48,423 nucleotides of DNA from UBA9845 sp051889975 (GTDB lineage Bacteria > Bacillota > Clostridia > Christensenellales > UBA1242): NCBI GenBank assembly GCA_051889975.1, contig JBJFDJ010000016.1, positions 1-48,423 on the forward strand, in the 5' to 3' direction. Shown piece after piece: positions 39,152-48,072 of the stretch. A program made the translations under genes and the position numbers. Under the pieces are notes generated by a model. It did not search any database and was not told where the DNA came from. It saw only the letters and a program-made list of their open reading frames with translations. The number at the start of each line of letters is the position of its first letter. Position 1 is the stretch's first letter.

Positions 39152-40669
39152 TTATAAAATTTCCAAGTGTTTTTTAAATGCCTTAACAAAGTCGCCAGAC
39201 ACTTTTAAGCCTTCGGCAATTTCGGCATCTGCTGGAGCTTCAACAACTGTTTTCATTATAACACTGTCGCCCAAAATATCACAATTGATGTCTTTAATCT
39301 TTCCTGCGCCAAAGGTGTCAAGTGCAGTTGCAAGATGAACAATAACAGCAAGTTTTCTAACGCCTTCCAGGTCGGCATCGGTGAACATATCTTTGTATTT
39401 AATCCAATCTGTCATAGAGAATTTGTCCAAGTTTTGAGATGCGACAACAAATGCAGACAAAATTTGTTCGCGATGGCTTAAGCCATAAAGGTCGCTGTTT
39501 AAAATCACGCTAAAGCCCTTTCTTTCAAAGTCAACACTGCTAATTCGTTTGCCACAATCGTGCATATAACTTGCAGTTCTTAAAACTTTAACAAAAGTTC
39601 TTGGCAATTTGTGTAACACTTTAAGTTGCTTAAACAAAATCAAACTCAACTCATAAACATTTTTTGTGTTTTTTATGTTTGCTTGATTGTAACAATCGTT
39701 TAAACAATCCAAACTATAACCCAAAACATCGGTTATTGGTTTTTCCAAAGTCAATGGGCAAGCCTTTGCAAGCAACACGCCTTCGGCAATGCCATTTTCT
39801 GAAACCACAATATTTTGTAGTTTGCAAACTGTTGCAAGTGCTTTTATTATTGCAATATAGCAAGCAACAACATCTGCTCTTTCGCTTGAAATGCCCCTTA
39901 ATTTTTTTGACTTGTCAACTTCCAAAGTGTTTATAAAATCATAAACTTTGTTTAAATCTTCAACACTCAAGTTGTAGTTGTGAACCCTGTTAAATGTGTA
40001 GTGTTTAATTTTTTGAGAGAGTTTTGCAAGACTGTAAAATCCATCACCTGTGCCAACAATTTGAATTTCGGCATCCAAACTTTTTAACCAGTCTATTTTT
40101 TTAAACTTTGCAACAAATTCATTTACAACAGTTGTCATAAATTCGGTTGTAGATAAATTTTGTTTTGATAATTTGTCGGCAAGTTCAACAACGCCCAATT
40201 CAATGAGTTGTTGCTCCATGATGTTTCGTCTGTTATATGCAAGCAATTGAACATTTGTGCCATTCATAGACAAAATTAAGCCTTTTGGCGCATCAAGAGA
40301 ATTGATAAACGAAAGATATAAATCGTTGATTTGTTCTTCTTTTGACAAAATTCTAAAACGGAAGCCACTTACACTGTATATCTCTTCAAAAAAACTTCTT
40401 TGATTTTTTGCATTTGAAAATTCAAAACTAGCCACTGCATAGATTTCTGTTACTTGGCTTGCAACGCACAATGCTTTGTATGTTTTTAATATTGAGCCAA
40501 CATTTGCAATTGTTTGTTGAGTTATCAACTCGTCTTTTGCAAGGTCGCTTGCAATTTTTATTACATCATTAAATTTTTCGGTGCACACAAAACTTTGATT
40601 GTCAAGCACATCTGCAAAAACCATTTTAACATTTGTTGTATTAAGTTCTATAATTCCAATTTTTCTCAA
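39152..40669 (-). CDS. Ppx/GppA phosphatase family protein, degenerate phosphate loops
   Basis: Exopolyphosphatase / pppGpp phosphatase family, 505 residues. Seen: an N-terminal actin-like fold opening IGIIELNTTNVKMVFAD, IYAVASFEFSNAKNQRSF aligned with the catalytic-Glu region, a second actin-like half, then an HD-like C-terminal domain (ASYMHDCGKRI...YGLSHREQ). The P-loops usually read DxGSNS and DIGGGS; here they are ELNTTN and SMNGTNVQLL, losing Gly and Asp residues expected in active enzymes, so activity is uncertain. The start is a TTG at 40669 with AGAGGA seven bases upstream; no ATG fits the domain start. Confidence 0.8.
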   Translation of the reverse strand: MRKIGIIELNTTNVKMVFADVLDNQSFVCTEKFNDVIKIASDLAKDELITQQTIANVGSILKTYKALCVASQVTEIYAVASFEFSNAKNQRSFFEEIYSVSGFRFRILSKEEQINDLYLSFINSLDAPKGLILSMNGTNVQLLAYNRRNIMEQQLIELGVVELADKLSKQNLSTTEFMTTVVNEFVAKFKKIDWLKSLDAEIQIVGTGDGFYSLAKLSQKIKHYTFNRVHNYNLSVEDLNKVYDFINTLEVDKSKKLRGISSERADVVACYIAIIKALATVCKLQNIVVSENGIAEGVLLAKACPLTLEKPITDVLGYSLDCLNDCYNQANIKNTKNVYELSLILFKQLKVLHKLPRTFVKVLRTASYMHDCGKRISSVDFERKGFSVILNSDLYGLSHREQILSAFVVASQNLDKFSMTDWIKYKDMFTDADLEGVRKLAVIVHLATALDTFGAGKIKDINCDILGDSVIMKTVVEAPADAEIAEGLKVSGDFVKAFKKHLEIL

Positions 40670-40823
40670 ATTTTTATCCTCTTTTTGATATCATAAAAAA
40701 CTGATTGTAAGCATCTAACTTGTCCACAATCTCCAGTTTAAATGAATTATATCATAAAATTTAAAGTTTTTCAATGAATTTGCGCAAAAAGTTATTTAAT
40801 TTTATCTGTTTTTGTTTTGTTTG

Positions 40824-41222
40824 TTAATAAATTTTTTTGTTATCATCATTGTTATCTGCTTTAAAAATCCAAAGCGAATAGATTTCAAGTATGCCAACAA
40901 CAACCAAAAAAACGCCAAACCAAATTCGCAGAGAAACACTGTTTATGTTGTTTGCCAAAAAAGCACCTGCAACCGAACTTATAACGCCAGAAAGTGCAAT
41001 TGGAATTGCCGTTTTAAAATTGACCAATCCGTTTTTAAAATGAATTATAAGCGCAACAACACTCATGGGTAAAAATGCCAACAAATTTATTGCCTGACTT
41101 GTTTGCTGTGTTAAATTTAAGCCAATTGTTAAAAGTGGAATAAGCAATGTTCCACCACCCATGCCCATGCCACCAAGAAGTCCACCAATCAAGCCAAAAA
41201 CTATTAACAAAACTATTTCCAT
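40824..41222 (-). CDS. Half-size TauE/SafE (TSUP) transporter, subunit A
   Basis: 132 residues, with about four transmembrane helices and the TSUP motif GGLLGGMGMGGGTLLIPLL. Typical TSUP proteins are about 250 residues with two such repeats, so this is one repeat. The second half is encoded in the adjacent gene 41422-41793. AGGTGA precedes ATG 41222. The two probably form a heterodimeric transporter of organic or sulfur anions; the substrate is unknown. Confidence 0.82.
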   Translation of the reverse strand: MEIVLLIVFGLIGGLLGGMGMGGGTLLIPLLTIGLNLTQQTSQAINLLAFLPMSVVALIIHFKNGLVNFKTAIPIALSGVISSVAGAFLANNINSVSLRIWFGVFLVVVGILEIYSLWIFKADNNDDNKKIY

Positions 41223-41421
41223 AATTTTTCACCTGCTAAAAAATAAAATTTATTTTAAATTAAAAATATAAAAAGTCATAAATTTTTAACAAAATTTTCA
41301 TTGCAAAACTATTGCAAAATCTTATTTTGATGCTTAATTTCTTTGCATTATAAAAACACAAAATATCACAAAACTTTAATTGTAAGAACTAAAAAAATTT
41401 AGCAAAACATAAACCATAAAG

Positions 41422-41793
41422 TTAAAATATCATTTTGATGCCTGCTACAATCATAATAAGCGAAAATATTATTCGCAAAGCAGTGTTATTTAATTTTTTT
41501 AACAGCAAAGCGCCCAAAGCCCCACCAACAACAAAACCAATTGTTGCATACAACAGTTGCAAATAATTTACACTTCCACTTGCAATATAAACAACCGAAC
41601 TTGCAATGCTAATTGGCAAAATTGTTAAGATTGCCGTTGCGTGAGCATTTTTTTCTGGCAGTCCCAAAGCAAAAATCAAAAGTGGCACAACAATCATGCC
41701 ACCACCCCCACCAAAAAAACCACTCAAAAAACCAACAAACAAGCCACCAACAATGCCAATAATTATCTTTTTTGCGTCTAATTTTTCCTTCAT
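41422..41793 (-). CDS. Half-size TauE/SafE (TSUP) transporter, subunit B
   Basis: 123 residues from ATG 41793, with about four transmembrane helices and the repeat motif GFLSGFFGGGGGMIVVPLLI. It is the companion of 40824-41222, from which it is separated by about 200 bases; each carries one of the two repeats of a normal TSUP protein. Only a weak ribosome-binding site is visible; an in-frame TTG nine codons earlier is an alternative start. Confidence 0.82.
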   Translation of the reverse strand: MKEKLDAKKIIIGIVGGLFVGFLSGFFGGGGGMIVVPLLIFALGLPEKNAHATAILTILPISIASSVVYIASGSVNYLQLLYATIGFVVGGALGALLLKKLNNTALRIIFSLIMIVAGIKMIF

Positions 41794-41848
41794 AACTTTA
41801 GTATGCCATAATATTTGCAAAATATTATTTTATAATATTGTTTATTGT

Positions 41849-41877
41849 TTGCAATTTTGGAAAAATTTTTATATAAT
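41849..41877 (+). promoter_or_regulatory. Promoter of the large surface-protein gene
   Basis: TTGCAA (41849-41854), 17-base spacer, perfect -10 TATAAT (41872-41877), about 40 bases before the ATG. Confidence 0.75.
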
Positions 41878-41915
41878 AAACTTGTTGTAAATATAAATTA
41901 CTAAATAGGTGAAAT

Positions 41916-44900
41916 ATGAAAATCAAAAAATCAAAAACAAAAACAAAAATTTTAGCAGGCGTTGTTGCCTCTTTTATGATTTTGGCAAATGGTGGGGTTA
42001 TCTTTGCTGACCTAACAAAAAACACCATTTCAAAAATTGTTAATGCAAGTTACACGCCAACAGAAGTTACAATTAACAATGGTGACTTTTCAAACCCTTC
42101 AAGTGGAACACTCCCTTACACTCCTTCAAGTTGGACAATCCAAAACAAAACAGGAGATATCACAAGTGGTGTTATCAATTTGGGCGATAGTTTTGAAGAA
42201 AAACAATCAGGCACATACAAGTTGAACTTTAAGCCAGATACTTCTGTGTTAAACGACAAACAAGTGCTTATGATTAACTCTGGCGACACCAACAGCAGTT
42301 GTGGTTACAAAAGTTCAAACATAAGCCTTTCAAAGAGCAGTTATTATGTTGTAACATTTAAAGCATACACCGAAAACACAACTGAACACACCGCTTTTGC
42401 AACTGCCTTTTTAAGTGGCGACACAAATGACATAATCAAAAACAGCACACTAGCAATCAACACAAGTGACAAATCAAATTCCAACTGGCAAACATACAGC
42501 ATATTTGTTGAAACTGACGACATAAACGCCAAAACTTTAAATTTGGAATTGTGGCTTGGCGAAAAAGATGGCAATGGCAGTAATGGTGCAGTTTTCTTTG
42601 ATGATGTAAAAGTTATGTGCTATGACCACAACACTTACACAAGCATATTAAAAGGCAGAGACACAACAAAATCGGCTGTTGTTAACTACAACACAAATTA
42701 TGTTGCAGACTTTATTGACAACCCAAGTTTTGAAGATGGCTTAAACGGCTGGACGCTTGTTGATGAAAGTTCTTCTGTCGCCAGCAACAAGACAATCACT
42801 GGCGTTTACAATGTTGGCACAGGATACAACTCAACCGACACAGGTGTTGAAGAAAATCCATCAAATGCAAACATTTATAGCAACAAAAAAGCACTTTTAA
42901 TCAACAACATAGACAAAGGTCATGTTGGTTACAAAAGCAGTTATTTCACAGTTGAGCAAAACAGGTTATACAAACTTTCATTCCTTGCAAAAACAGGTGA
43001 AATTGATGGTTCTGCAGTTGTAAAACTTGTTGAAAGAAATCCTTACACAAACGAATTTTTAAGTGACGGCGTTACAAAAAACCCTAACTATTATGCAAAT
43101 TCAACCTACGAAGCACAAACATTTAACATCGACAGCATTTCAACAGCAGGTTACACAAATGACAAAACTGACGACTGGAAACTTTACACTTTTTACATCA
43201 AAGGTAGCCCATATTTAAACAGCGAGCTTTCAATTGAAATTTGGCTTGGAACAGACGGCAGTGATGCAAGTGGTTATGCATTCTTTGACAACTTTGCTTT
43301 GCAACAAATAAACACAGCCGACTACGACTCTGGCAATTCATCTGGCACAGTTGCAAACTTAAATCAAGCAACAACAAGCACAGATTTTAACAACGGAACA
43401 TTTAACAATATTGTTTTAAACACAGCAACCGGCTCTGCTCCTTATACTCCTGCCGACTGGTCTTTGGTTCAAGACAACAACTCTGGTTACAATGGCATAA
43501 TAAACACAGCCGACACCAGCAATGACAAAATACCACCCATCAAAGCAATTAGCACTTCTTATCCAAACAACAATGTGTTGATGATAGGAAACACTGCAGA
43601 CAACTATCAAAAATACACTTCAAACAGCGTAAGTTTGTCAGCAAACAGTTATTACAAAATTCAGGTTAGCACCTTAACATACAATTTGGTTAAGGCATCT
43701 GCTGGTTTAAGATTGGTTTGTGATGGCAATGTTATTGGCGAAATTTTAAACATCGATGCAACTGATTGGACGACCTATTCATTTTTGATAAAAACAGGTC
43801 ACCAAAGCAAATCTGTTACACTAGAACTAAGTTTAGGTCAAACAGCACAAGGCACAGGTTATGCGTTCTTTGACAATGTTGTTATGACGGCAGACTTAAC
43901 TGAAGATGACTTTAACGCAAGCACATTAAACAGCAAAAAAGTTAATCTTGCAAGTTACGATTTTAGCAACGTATCAGCAGAAGCAACAAACGGAAAATAC
44001 ACTTCTTATGACTTCACTGCAACAAACAATGCAAACACAAATTTAAATTATATGACGACTGGTGTTATTGACACAGCAAAATTTGGTGAAAGCGATGGTT
44101 GCATTGACAGTAACTATCCAAATCCAGGTCATCCACAAAACAAAAACAGTTATGTGTTGATGATAGAATCTTCACAAGACACCTACTACTCTTACACTTC
44201 AAACTCAAAGACAAAATTAACTGCCGACAATTATTACAAAATTGTTGTTATGGTTAAAACAAATGGCGTTTATCAAAACGACGAAGACAGCAAAGTTTTA
44301 ATTGCTGGCTCAAAAACTGAATACTACCCTTGTGGTGCAAGTATTAGTTTAAATGGCATTGATGCAAAATTTAGTGGCATAGACACAAATGGCGAGTGGA
44401 AAGAATACACAATTTATGTAAACTGCACCGCTGACACCGAATTTGATGTTTCACTTGCTCTTGGCAGTGAAAATGCATACACAAGTGGCGTTGTTTACTT
44501 TTCAAATGTTGACATTTCAAGCATAGACCAAGATGCCTATGCAGAAGGAGTTTCTGCCCTAGAAAACGAAACGCGAGATGATATTTTGGCAATTGGTGAC
44601 ACAGATGTTAAAACTGATGACGAAGAAGAAAACACATCAAATGGCGTTAACTTTGACTGGTTGCTAGTTCCTTCTATCATCACTGCCCTTGCAGTAATTA
44701 TTGCTGTTGTTGGCACAATTTTAAGAAATGTTAAAAAGAACAAAAAGAAAAAACCAGTTATTGTTAAATCATATTCAAAAGAAAATGTTAAAAAATTAAA
44801 TGATAACTACAAGAAATCTGTTGCAGATATCAACAAGCAAGTTAAAAAACTTAACAGCACACAAAGTGAACTTGCAATTGAAATTAACAACTTAAAATTA

Positions 44901-45065
44901 AATCAAGGCGATCCAAAAAAATTAAAAGAACTTTCTGACAAATACAACGCAAACAAAATGAAATTGGAAAAACTTGAAAAGACCAAAAAAGACCTGCAAG
45001 CCGAACACAAAACAAAACTTGCCGACATTCAACAAGAAAAAAACGCAGACAAAAAAGGTAAATAA
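41916..45065 (+). CDS. Large cell-surface protein: four jelly-roll-like repeats, one transmembrane helix, cytoplasmic coiled coil
   Basis: 1049 residues. Order: signal peptide (about 12-31, cleavage near VIFA|D); four repeats of ~180-200 residues at about 50-235, 265-465, 489-660 and 676-865, each opening like DNPSFEDGLNGWT or NGDFSNPSSG, with L-M-I, S-Y-Y-K and a closing LG...GYAFFDNV strand, the pattern of CBM4/9-type carbohydrate-binding domains; one transmembrane helix (about 914-936); and a ~110-residue Lys/Glu coiled coil predicted to be inside the cell. No LPXTG motif. A strong promoter and AGGTGA precede the ATG, and it has its own terminator. A glycan-binding role outside with a cytoplasmic link is inferred. 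Not recognised as a named protein. Confidence 0.85.
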   Translation: MKIKKSKTKTKILAGVVASFMILANGGVIFADLTKNTISKIVNASYTPTEVTINNGDFSNPSSGTLPYTPSSWTIQNKTGDITSGVINLGDSFEEKQSGTYKLNFKPDTSVLNDKQVLMINSGDTNSSCGYKSSNISLSKSSYYVVTFKAYTENTTEHTAFATAFLSGDTNDIIKNSTLAINTSDKSNSNWQTYSIFVETDDINAKTLNLELWLGEKDGNGSNGAVFFDDVKVMCYDHNTYTSILKGRDTTKSAVVNYNTNYVADFIDNPSFEDGLNGWTLVDESSSVASNKTITGVYNVGTGYNSTDTGVEENPSNANIYSNKKALLINNIDKGHVGYKSSYFTVEQNRLYKLSFLAKTGEIDGSAVVKLVERNPYTNEFLSDGVTKNPNYYANSTYEAQTFNIDSISTAGYTNDKTDDWKLYTFYIKGSPYLNSELSIEIWLGTDGSDASGYAFFDNFALQQINTADYDSGNSSGTVANLNQATTSTDFNNGTFNNIVLNTATGSAPYTPADWSLVQDNNSGYNGIINTADTSNDKIPPIKAISTSYPNNNVLMIGNTADNYQKYTSNSVSLSANSYYKIQVSTLTYNLVKASAGLRLVCDGNVIGEILNIDATDWTTYSFLIKTGHQSKSVTLELSLGQTAQGTGYAFFDNVVMTADLTEDDFNASTLNSKKVNLASYDFSNVSAEATNGKYTSYDFTATNNANTNLNYMTTGVIDTAKFGESDGCIDSNYPNPGHPQNKNSYVLMIESSQDTYYSYTSNSKTKLTADNYYKIVVMVKTNGVYQNDEDSKVLIAGSKTEYYPCGASISLNGIDAKFSGIDTNGEWKEYTIYVNCTADTEFDVSLALGSENAYTSGVVYFSNVDISSIDQDAYAEGVSALENETRDDILAIGDTDVKTDDEEENTSNGVNFDWLLVPSIITALAVIIAVVGTILRNVKKNKKKKPVIVKSYSKENVKKLNDNYKKSVADINKQVKKLNSTQSELAIEINNLKLNQGDPKKLKELSDKYNANKMKLEKLEKTKKDLQAEHKTKLADIQQEKNADKKGK

Positions 45066-45074
45066 AAAAATAAG

Positions 45075-45104
45075 AACTTACAATTAATATTGTAAGTTTT
45101 TTAT
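45075..45104 (+). terminator. Terminator of the surface-protein gene
   Basis: A perfect ten-pair stem AACTTACAAT / ATTGTAAGTT with TAAT loop followed by a T run, ten bases past the stop. Confidence 0.88.
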
Positions 45105-45284
45105 TGCAAAAATTCGTTTTTATGCTTTTATTTTAAATTATAATAAAGTTTTATTTTTGTATTGGCAATAATTAATTTATTTCAAGATTTTATTGCAAAA
45201 ATACTTTTTTAAATTAATTAGTTTTTAATTTTGAAATTTAAAGACAACAACATAATTTAATAAAAATTTAACTTGCCTTAAATG

Positions 45285-45596
45285 CTACAAAAACAACTTT
45301 TGACCAACAAAGATGTAGTCGCTGTTCATGTTGTTTTTTTTCTTTATGTCGTCCGGTGTTTTTCCATAGGCACTGGCAATTTTTTGCAAGGTGTCAAAAG
45401 GTTTTACAACATAAGTTGTTAGGTTTGTTTCGGGCAAAAACAGCACCTGACCTTCATACAAACAATGTTTGTTGTTTTGCAAAATATAACTTTTTGTTAT
45501 TCCAAAATCTTCGGCAATAGTCTCTAAAGTATCGTTTTGTTGCACCCTATAAAACACATTTTTTGTTGGTTTGTAGTTTAATATTTTTATGTTCAT
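45285..45596 (-). CDS. Double LysM protein without secretion signal
   Basis: 103 residues from ATG 45596 with AAGGGGTG upstream. Two LysM domains: YRVQQNDTLETIAEDFGIT...YEGQVLFLP and YVVKPFDTLQKIASAYGKTPDDI...VGQKLFL. LysM binds N-acetylglucosamine in peptidoglycan. No signal peptide or transmembrane helix is present, so it is either cytoplasmic in vegetative cells or, as with several spore-coat LysM proteins, placed on the forespore from the mother cell. That second possibility is inference. Confidence 0.85.
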   Translation of the reverse strand: MNIKILNYKPTKNVFYRVQQNDTLETIAEDFGITKSYILQNNKHCLYEGQVLFLPETNLTTYVVKPFDTLQKIASAYGKTPDDIKKKNNMNSDYIFVGQKLFL

Positions 45597-45705
45597 AATC
45601 ACCCCTTACAAATAATATATGATTTTGTTTGCAGTTTATTAATTTTTATAATATTGCAATTTTTTGGCGAATATAAATAGTTAAAAACTGCAAGTTTGCA
45701 AAGAG

Positions 45706-47259
45706 GTGTTTGCCATAAAAAAATTATTTAAATCGGTGTTTATTATAACCTTGTTTTCTTTGTTATTAAAAGTGTTTGGCTTTTTGATGCGTGTTATTCT
45801 TTCACGCGAACTGGGTGCAGAGGCGCTGGGCATTTATCAAATTGCACTATCATTTTTTTATGTTTTGCTAACAGTTGTTGCAAGTGGCATTCCCACAACT
45901 CTATCTCACCTATCTGCAAAATTTAAAGTGACAAATGACAAAAATGCCGAAGGCAGTGCCGTAAGTGCTTCGCTAATAATCAGTTGTGGTGTAAGTGTTT
46001 TGCTGTATATTTTGTTAATTGCATTTAAGGATATTATCATAAATGCAACCACAACCACCACTTACACAATCATTTTGTGCTTGTCGCCCAGCATTTTAAT
46101 CACTGCCGTATATTCAAGTTTTCGAGGTGCACTTTGGGGCAGAAAAAAGCATTTTGAAAACTGCATTGCCGAAGTTGGCGAACAATTTTTTAGATTGATG
46201 TTATTTTTAATTTTGCTGACAACTGCGCCATCACCAATTGTTGGAGCAATAAGGGCAGGCATATGTTACAGCATCTCATGTTTGGTGAGTATGTTAATAA
46301 GCATAATCTTTTACTTTAAAAATGGTGGCGTGTTAAAAAGTCCAAAATCGCAATTTAAAAATGTGTTAAAAAACAGTTTGCCTATTACTTGCTTGCACAT
46401 TGTTTCTAGCTTGTTGCAACCAATTATAGCAATAATTGTCCCTTATGAATTGCAACTTGCAGGTTACACCGAAACTCAAGCCATTGGTCTTTTTGGCATC
46501 ATAACGGGCATGACCATGCCACTGCTTGCCTTCCCAAACACTTTGGTTGGCTCTTACGCCACAGCACTCATACCCGAAATTACAACAACTCTTGTTAAAA
46601 AAGACCAGCAAGAACTAGAAAGTCAAATTAAAACAGCAATATGCTTTACGCTGTTCATCTGTTTTTGCTTTTTGCCAGTTTATATTGGTGCGGGCAAAGA
46701 AATTGGTTCACTGCTCTTTAACAACACAACAAGTGGATATCTGCTTGCAAAATCAAGTTTTATAATGGTTCCTATGGGCATAAGCAGTATAACACAAAGC
46801 ATTTTAAACAGCGTAAATTTAGAGTTTAAGAGTTTTAAAAATTACATCATTGGTAGCATTTTGTTAATTGCCAGCATTGTTGTGTTGCCAAGATATTTGG
46901 GCATTGACGCCTTTATTGTTGGCACTGCTGTTTCAATTATCATATCAAGCATATTAAATTTGAAAATGATTAAAAAGCATTTGGGCATAACTGGGCTTAT
47001 ATTAAAGCCCCTGTCACTTATGAGCATTTTTGTAATACCCAGCAGTATGTTAGGAAATTTTGTGCTTGGCATATTTAAATGCCTTGTGCCACAATTTTTT
47101 GCAGTTGCGTTTAGTTGCGCATCAAGTTTGCTATGTTTTGTTGTTTTGTGTTTGATATTTAATGTGATAAATGTCAAGTCGCTTGCTGACAGTTTAAAAC
47201 AAATAAAAAAAATCAAAGTTATGAAAAAGAAAACAAAAAATTTGGCAAAATCAAATTAA
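45706..47259 (+). CDS. MOP/MATE-type flippase, SpoVB family
   Basis: Polysaccharide/lipid-II-type flippase family (SpoVB/MurJ), 517 residues with about 14 transmembrane helices. Seen: the N-terminal LKVFGFLMRVILSRELGAEALGIYQIALS and repeated AIGLFGIITGMTMPLLAFPNTLVGS. It is probably needed for cortex peptidoglycan in spores. The start is unclear: GTG 45706 overlaps the ribosome-binding site AAGAGGTG, while an in-frame ATA (45715) lies at the ideal distance, as if an ATG had mutated. Followed by yetF. Confidence 0.85.
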   Translation: MFAIKKLFKSVFIITLFSLLLKVFGFLMRVILSRELGAEALGIYQIALSFFYVLLTVVASGIPTTLSHLSAKFKVTNDKNAEGSAVSASLIISCGVSVLLYILLIAFKDIIINATTTTTYTIILCLSPSILITAVYSSFRGALWGRKKHFENCIAEVGEQFFRLMLFLILLTTAPSPIVGAIRAGICYSISCLVSMLISIIFYFKNGGVLKSPKSQFKNVLKNSLPITCLHIVSSLLQPIIAIIVPYELQLAGYTETQAIGLFGIITGMTMPLLAFPNTLVGSYATALIPEITTTLVKKDQQELESQIKTAICFTLFICFCFLPVYIGAGKEIGSLLFNNTTSGYLLAKSSFIMVPMGISSITQSILNSVNLEFKSFKNYIIGSILLIASIVVLPRYLGIDAFIVGTAVSIIISSILNLKMIKKHLGITGLILKPLSLMSIFVIPSSMLGNFVLGIFKCLVPQFFAVAFSCASSLLCFVVLCLIFNVINVKSLADSLKQIKKIKVMKKKTKNLAKSN

Positions 47260-47311
47260 TTTAAAAGTTTGAAGTATTATGTTTTATATCAAATTAATTT
47301 AAAAGTTTGAA
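47250..47311. repeat. Tandem duplication (24-base perfect repeat, period 38)
   Basis: TCAAATTAATTTAAAAGTTT at 47251 recurs at 47289 (24 bases identical in all, from 47250 and 47288), spanning the flippase stop codon and the upstream part of yetF. The first copy carries a short open ATG (seven codons) in the region corresponding to the yetF start. Confidence 0.85.
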
Positions 47312-47316
47312 ATTTT

Positions 47317-48072
47317 ATGCTTAATTTTGTCAAAGTTGCAAATAATATAAGTATGTTAATTTTGTTGTTTAGATGTCTAATTATCTATTTTATTGTGCTT
47401 GTTGTGTTTAGAATGATGGGCAAAAGACAACTTGGCGAACTGCAACCTTTTGAGTTTGTAATAACGCTTATAATTGCAGATTTGGCGACCATACCCATGA
47501 GTGAAATAAACATACCACTGCTTCACGGCTTAATACCTTTGCTAACGCTTTCCGTTATGCACTTTTTGATAAGTTTTTTGGCAAGAAAAAGCATTGCAAT
47601 GCGAAAACTATTTAACGGAAAACCCGTTATTGTAATAAATCCAAACGGCATTGATTATGAAGCCTTAAAAAAACTCAATATGAATTTTAACGACTTAAGC
47701 GAAGCATTGAGGGGCTTGAATTATTTTTCTTTTGACCAAATACAATATGCAATTGTTGAAACAAACGGAAAAATTACTGTTTTGCCAAACGCAGATAACG
47801 CACCACTTTGCGCAACAGACTTTAATATACAAAAGGAAGAAAGCACACTGCCAATTATGTTAGTTTGTGATGGCAAACTTATGAAAGATAATTTAAAAAT
47901 TGCACAAATCAACGAAGACTTTGTGCAAAAGCAGTTAAAAAAAGCAAATATCAACAAATTAAAAGATTGTGTGATTGCAACAATAGACAACTCCGGCAAA
48001 ATGTATATTCAGCCAAAGGACAAACAATATCAAACCTTAACGGTGGACTATAAAGGTGGTGGCAACTGGTGA
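47317..48072 (+). CDS. yetF: DUF421 / YetF family membrane protein
   Basis: 251 residues: three transmembrane helices, the signature MGKRQLGELQPFEFVITLIIADLATIPM, and a soluble C-terminal YetF domain (GKPVIVINPNGIDYEALKKLNMNFNDLSEALRGLNYFSFDQIQYAIVETNG). Function is poorly known; YetF proteins have been linked to spore-membrane biology in Bacillus. ATG 47317 is used but has a weak ribosome-binding site; an in-frame ATG at 47353 gives a protein that also starts like family members. It is coupled to the following DUF4363 gene. Confidence 0.88.
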   Translation: MLNFVKVANNISMLILLFRCLIIYFIVLVVFRMMGKRQLGELQPFEFVITLIIADLATIPMSEINIPLLHGLIPLLTLSVMHFLISFLARKSIAMRKLFNGKPVIVINPNGIDYEALKKLNMNFNDLSEALRGLNYFSFDQIQYAIVETNGKITVLPNADNAPLCATDFNIQKEESTLPIMLVCDGKLMKDNLKIAQINEDFVQKQLKKANINKLKDCVIATIDNSGKMYIQPKDKQYQTLTVDYKGGGNW

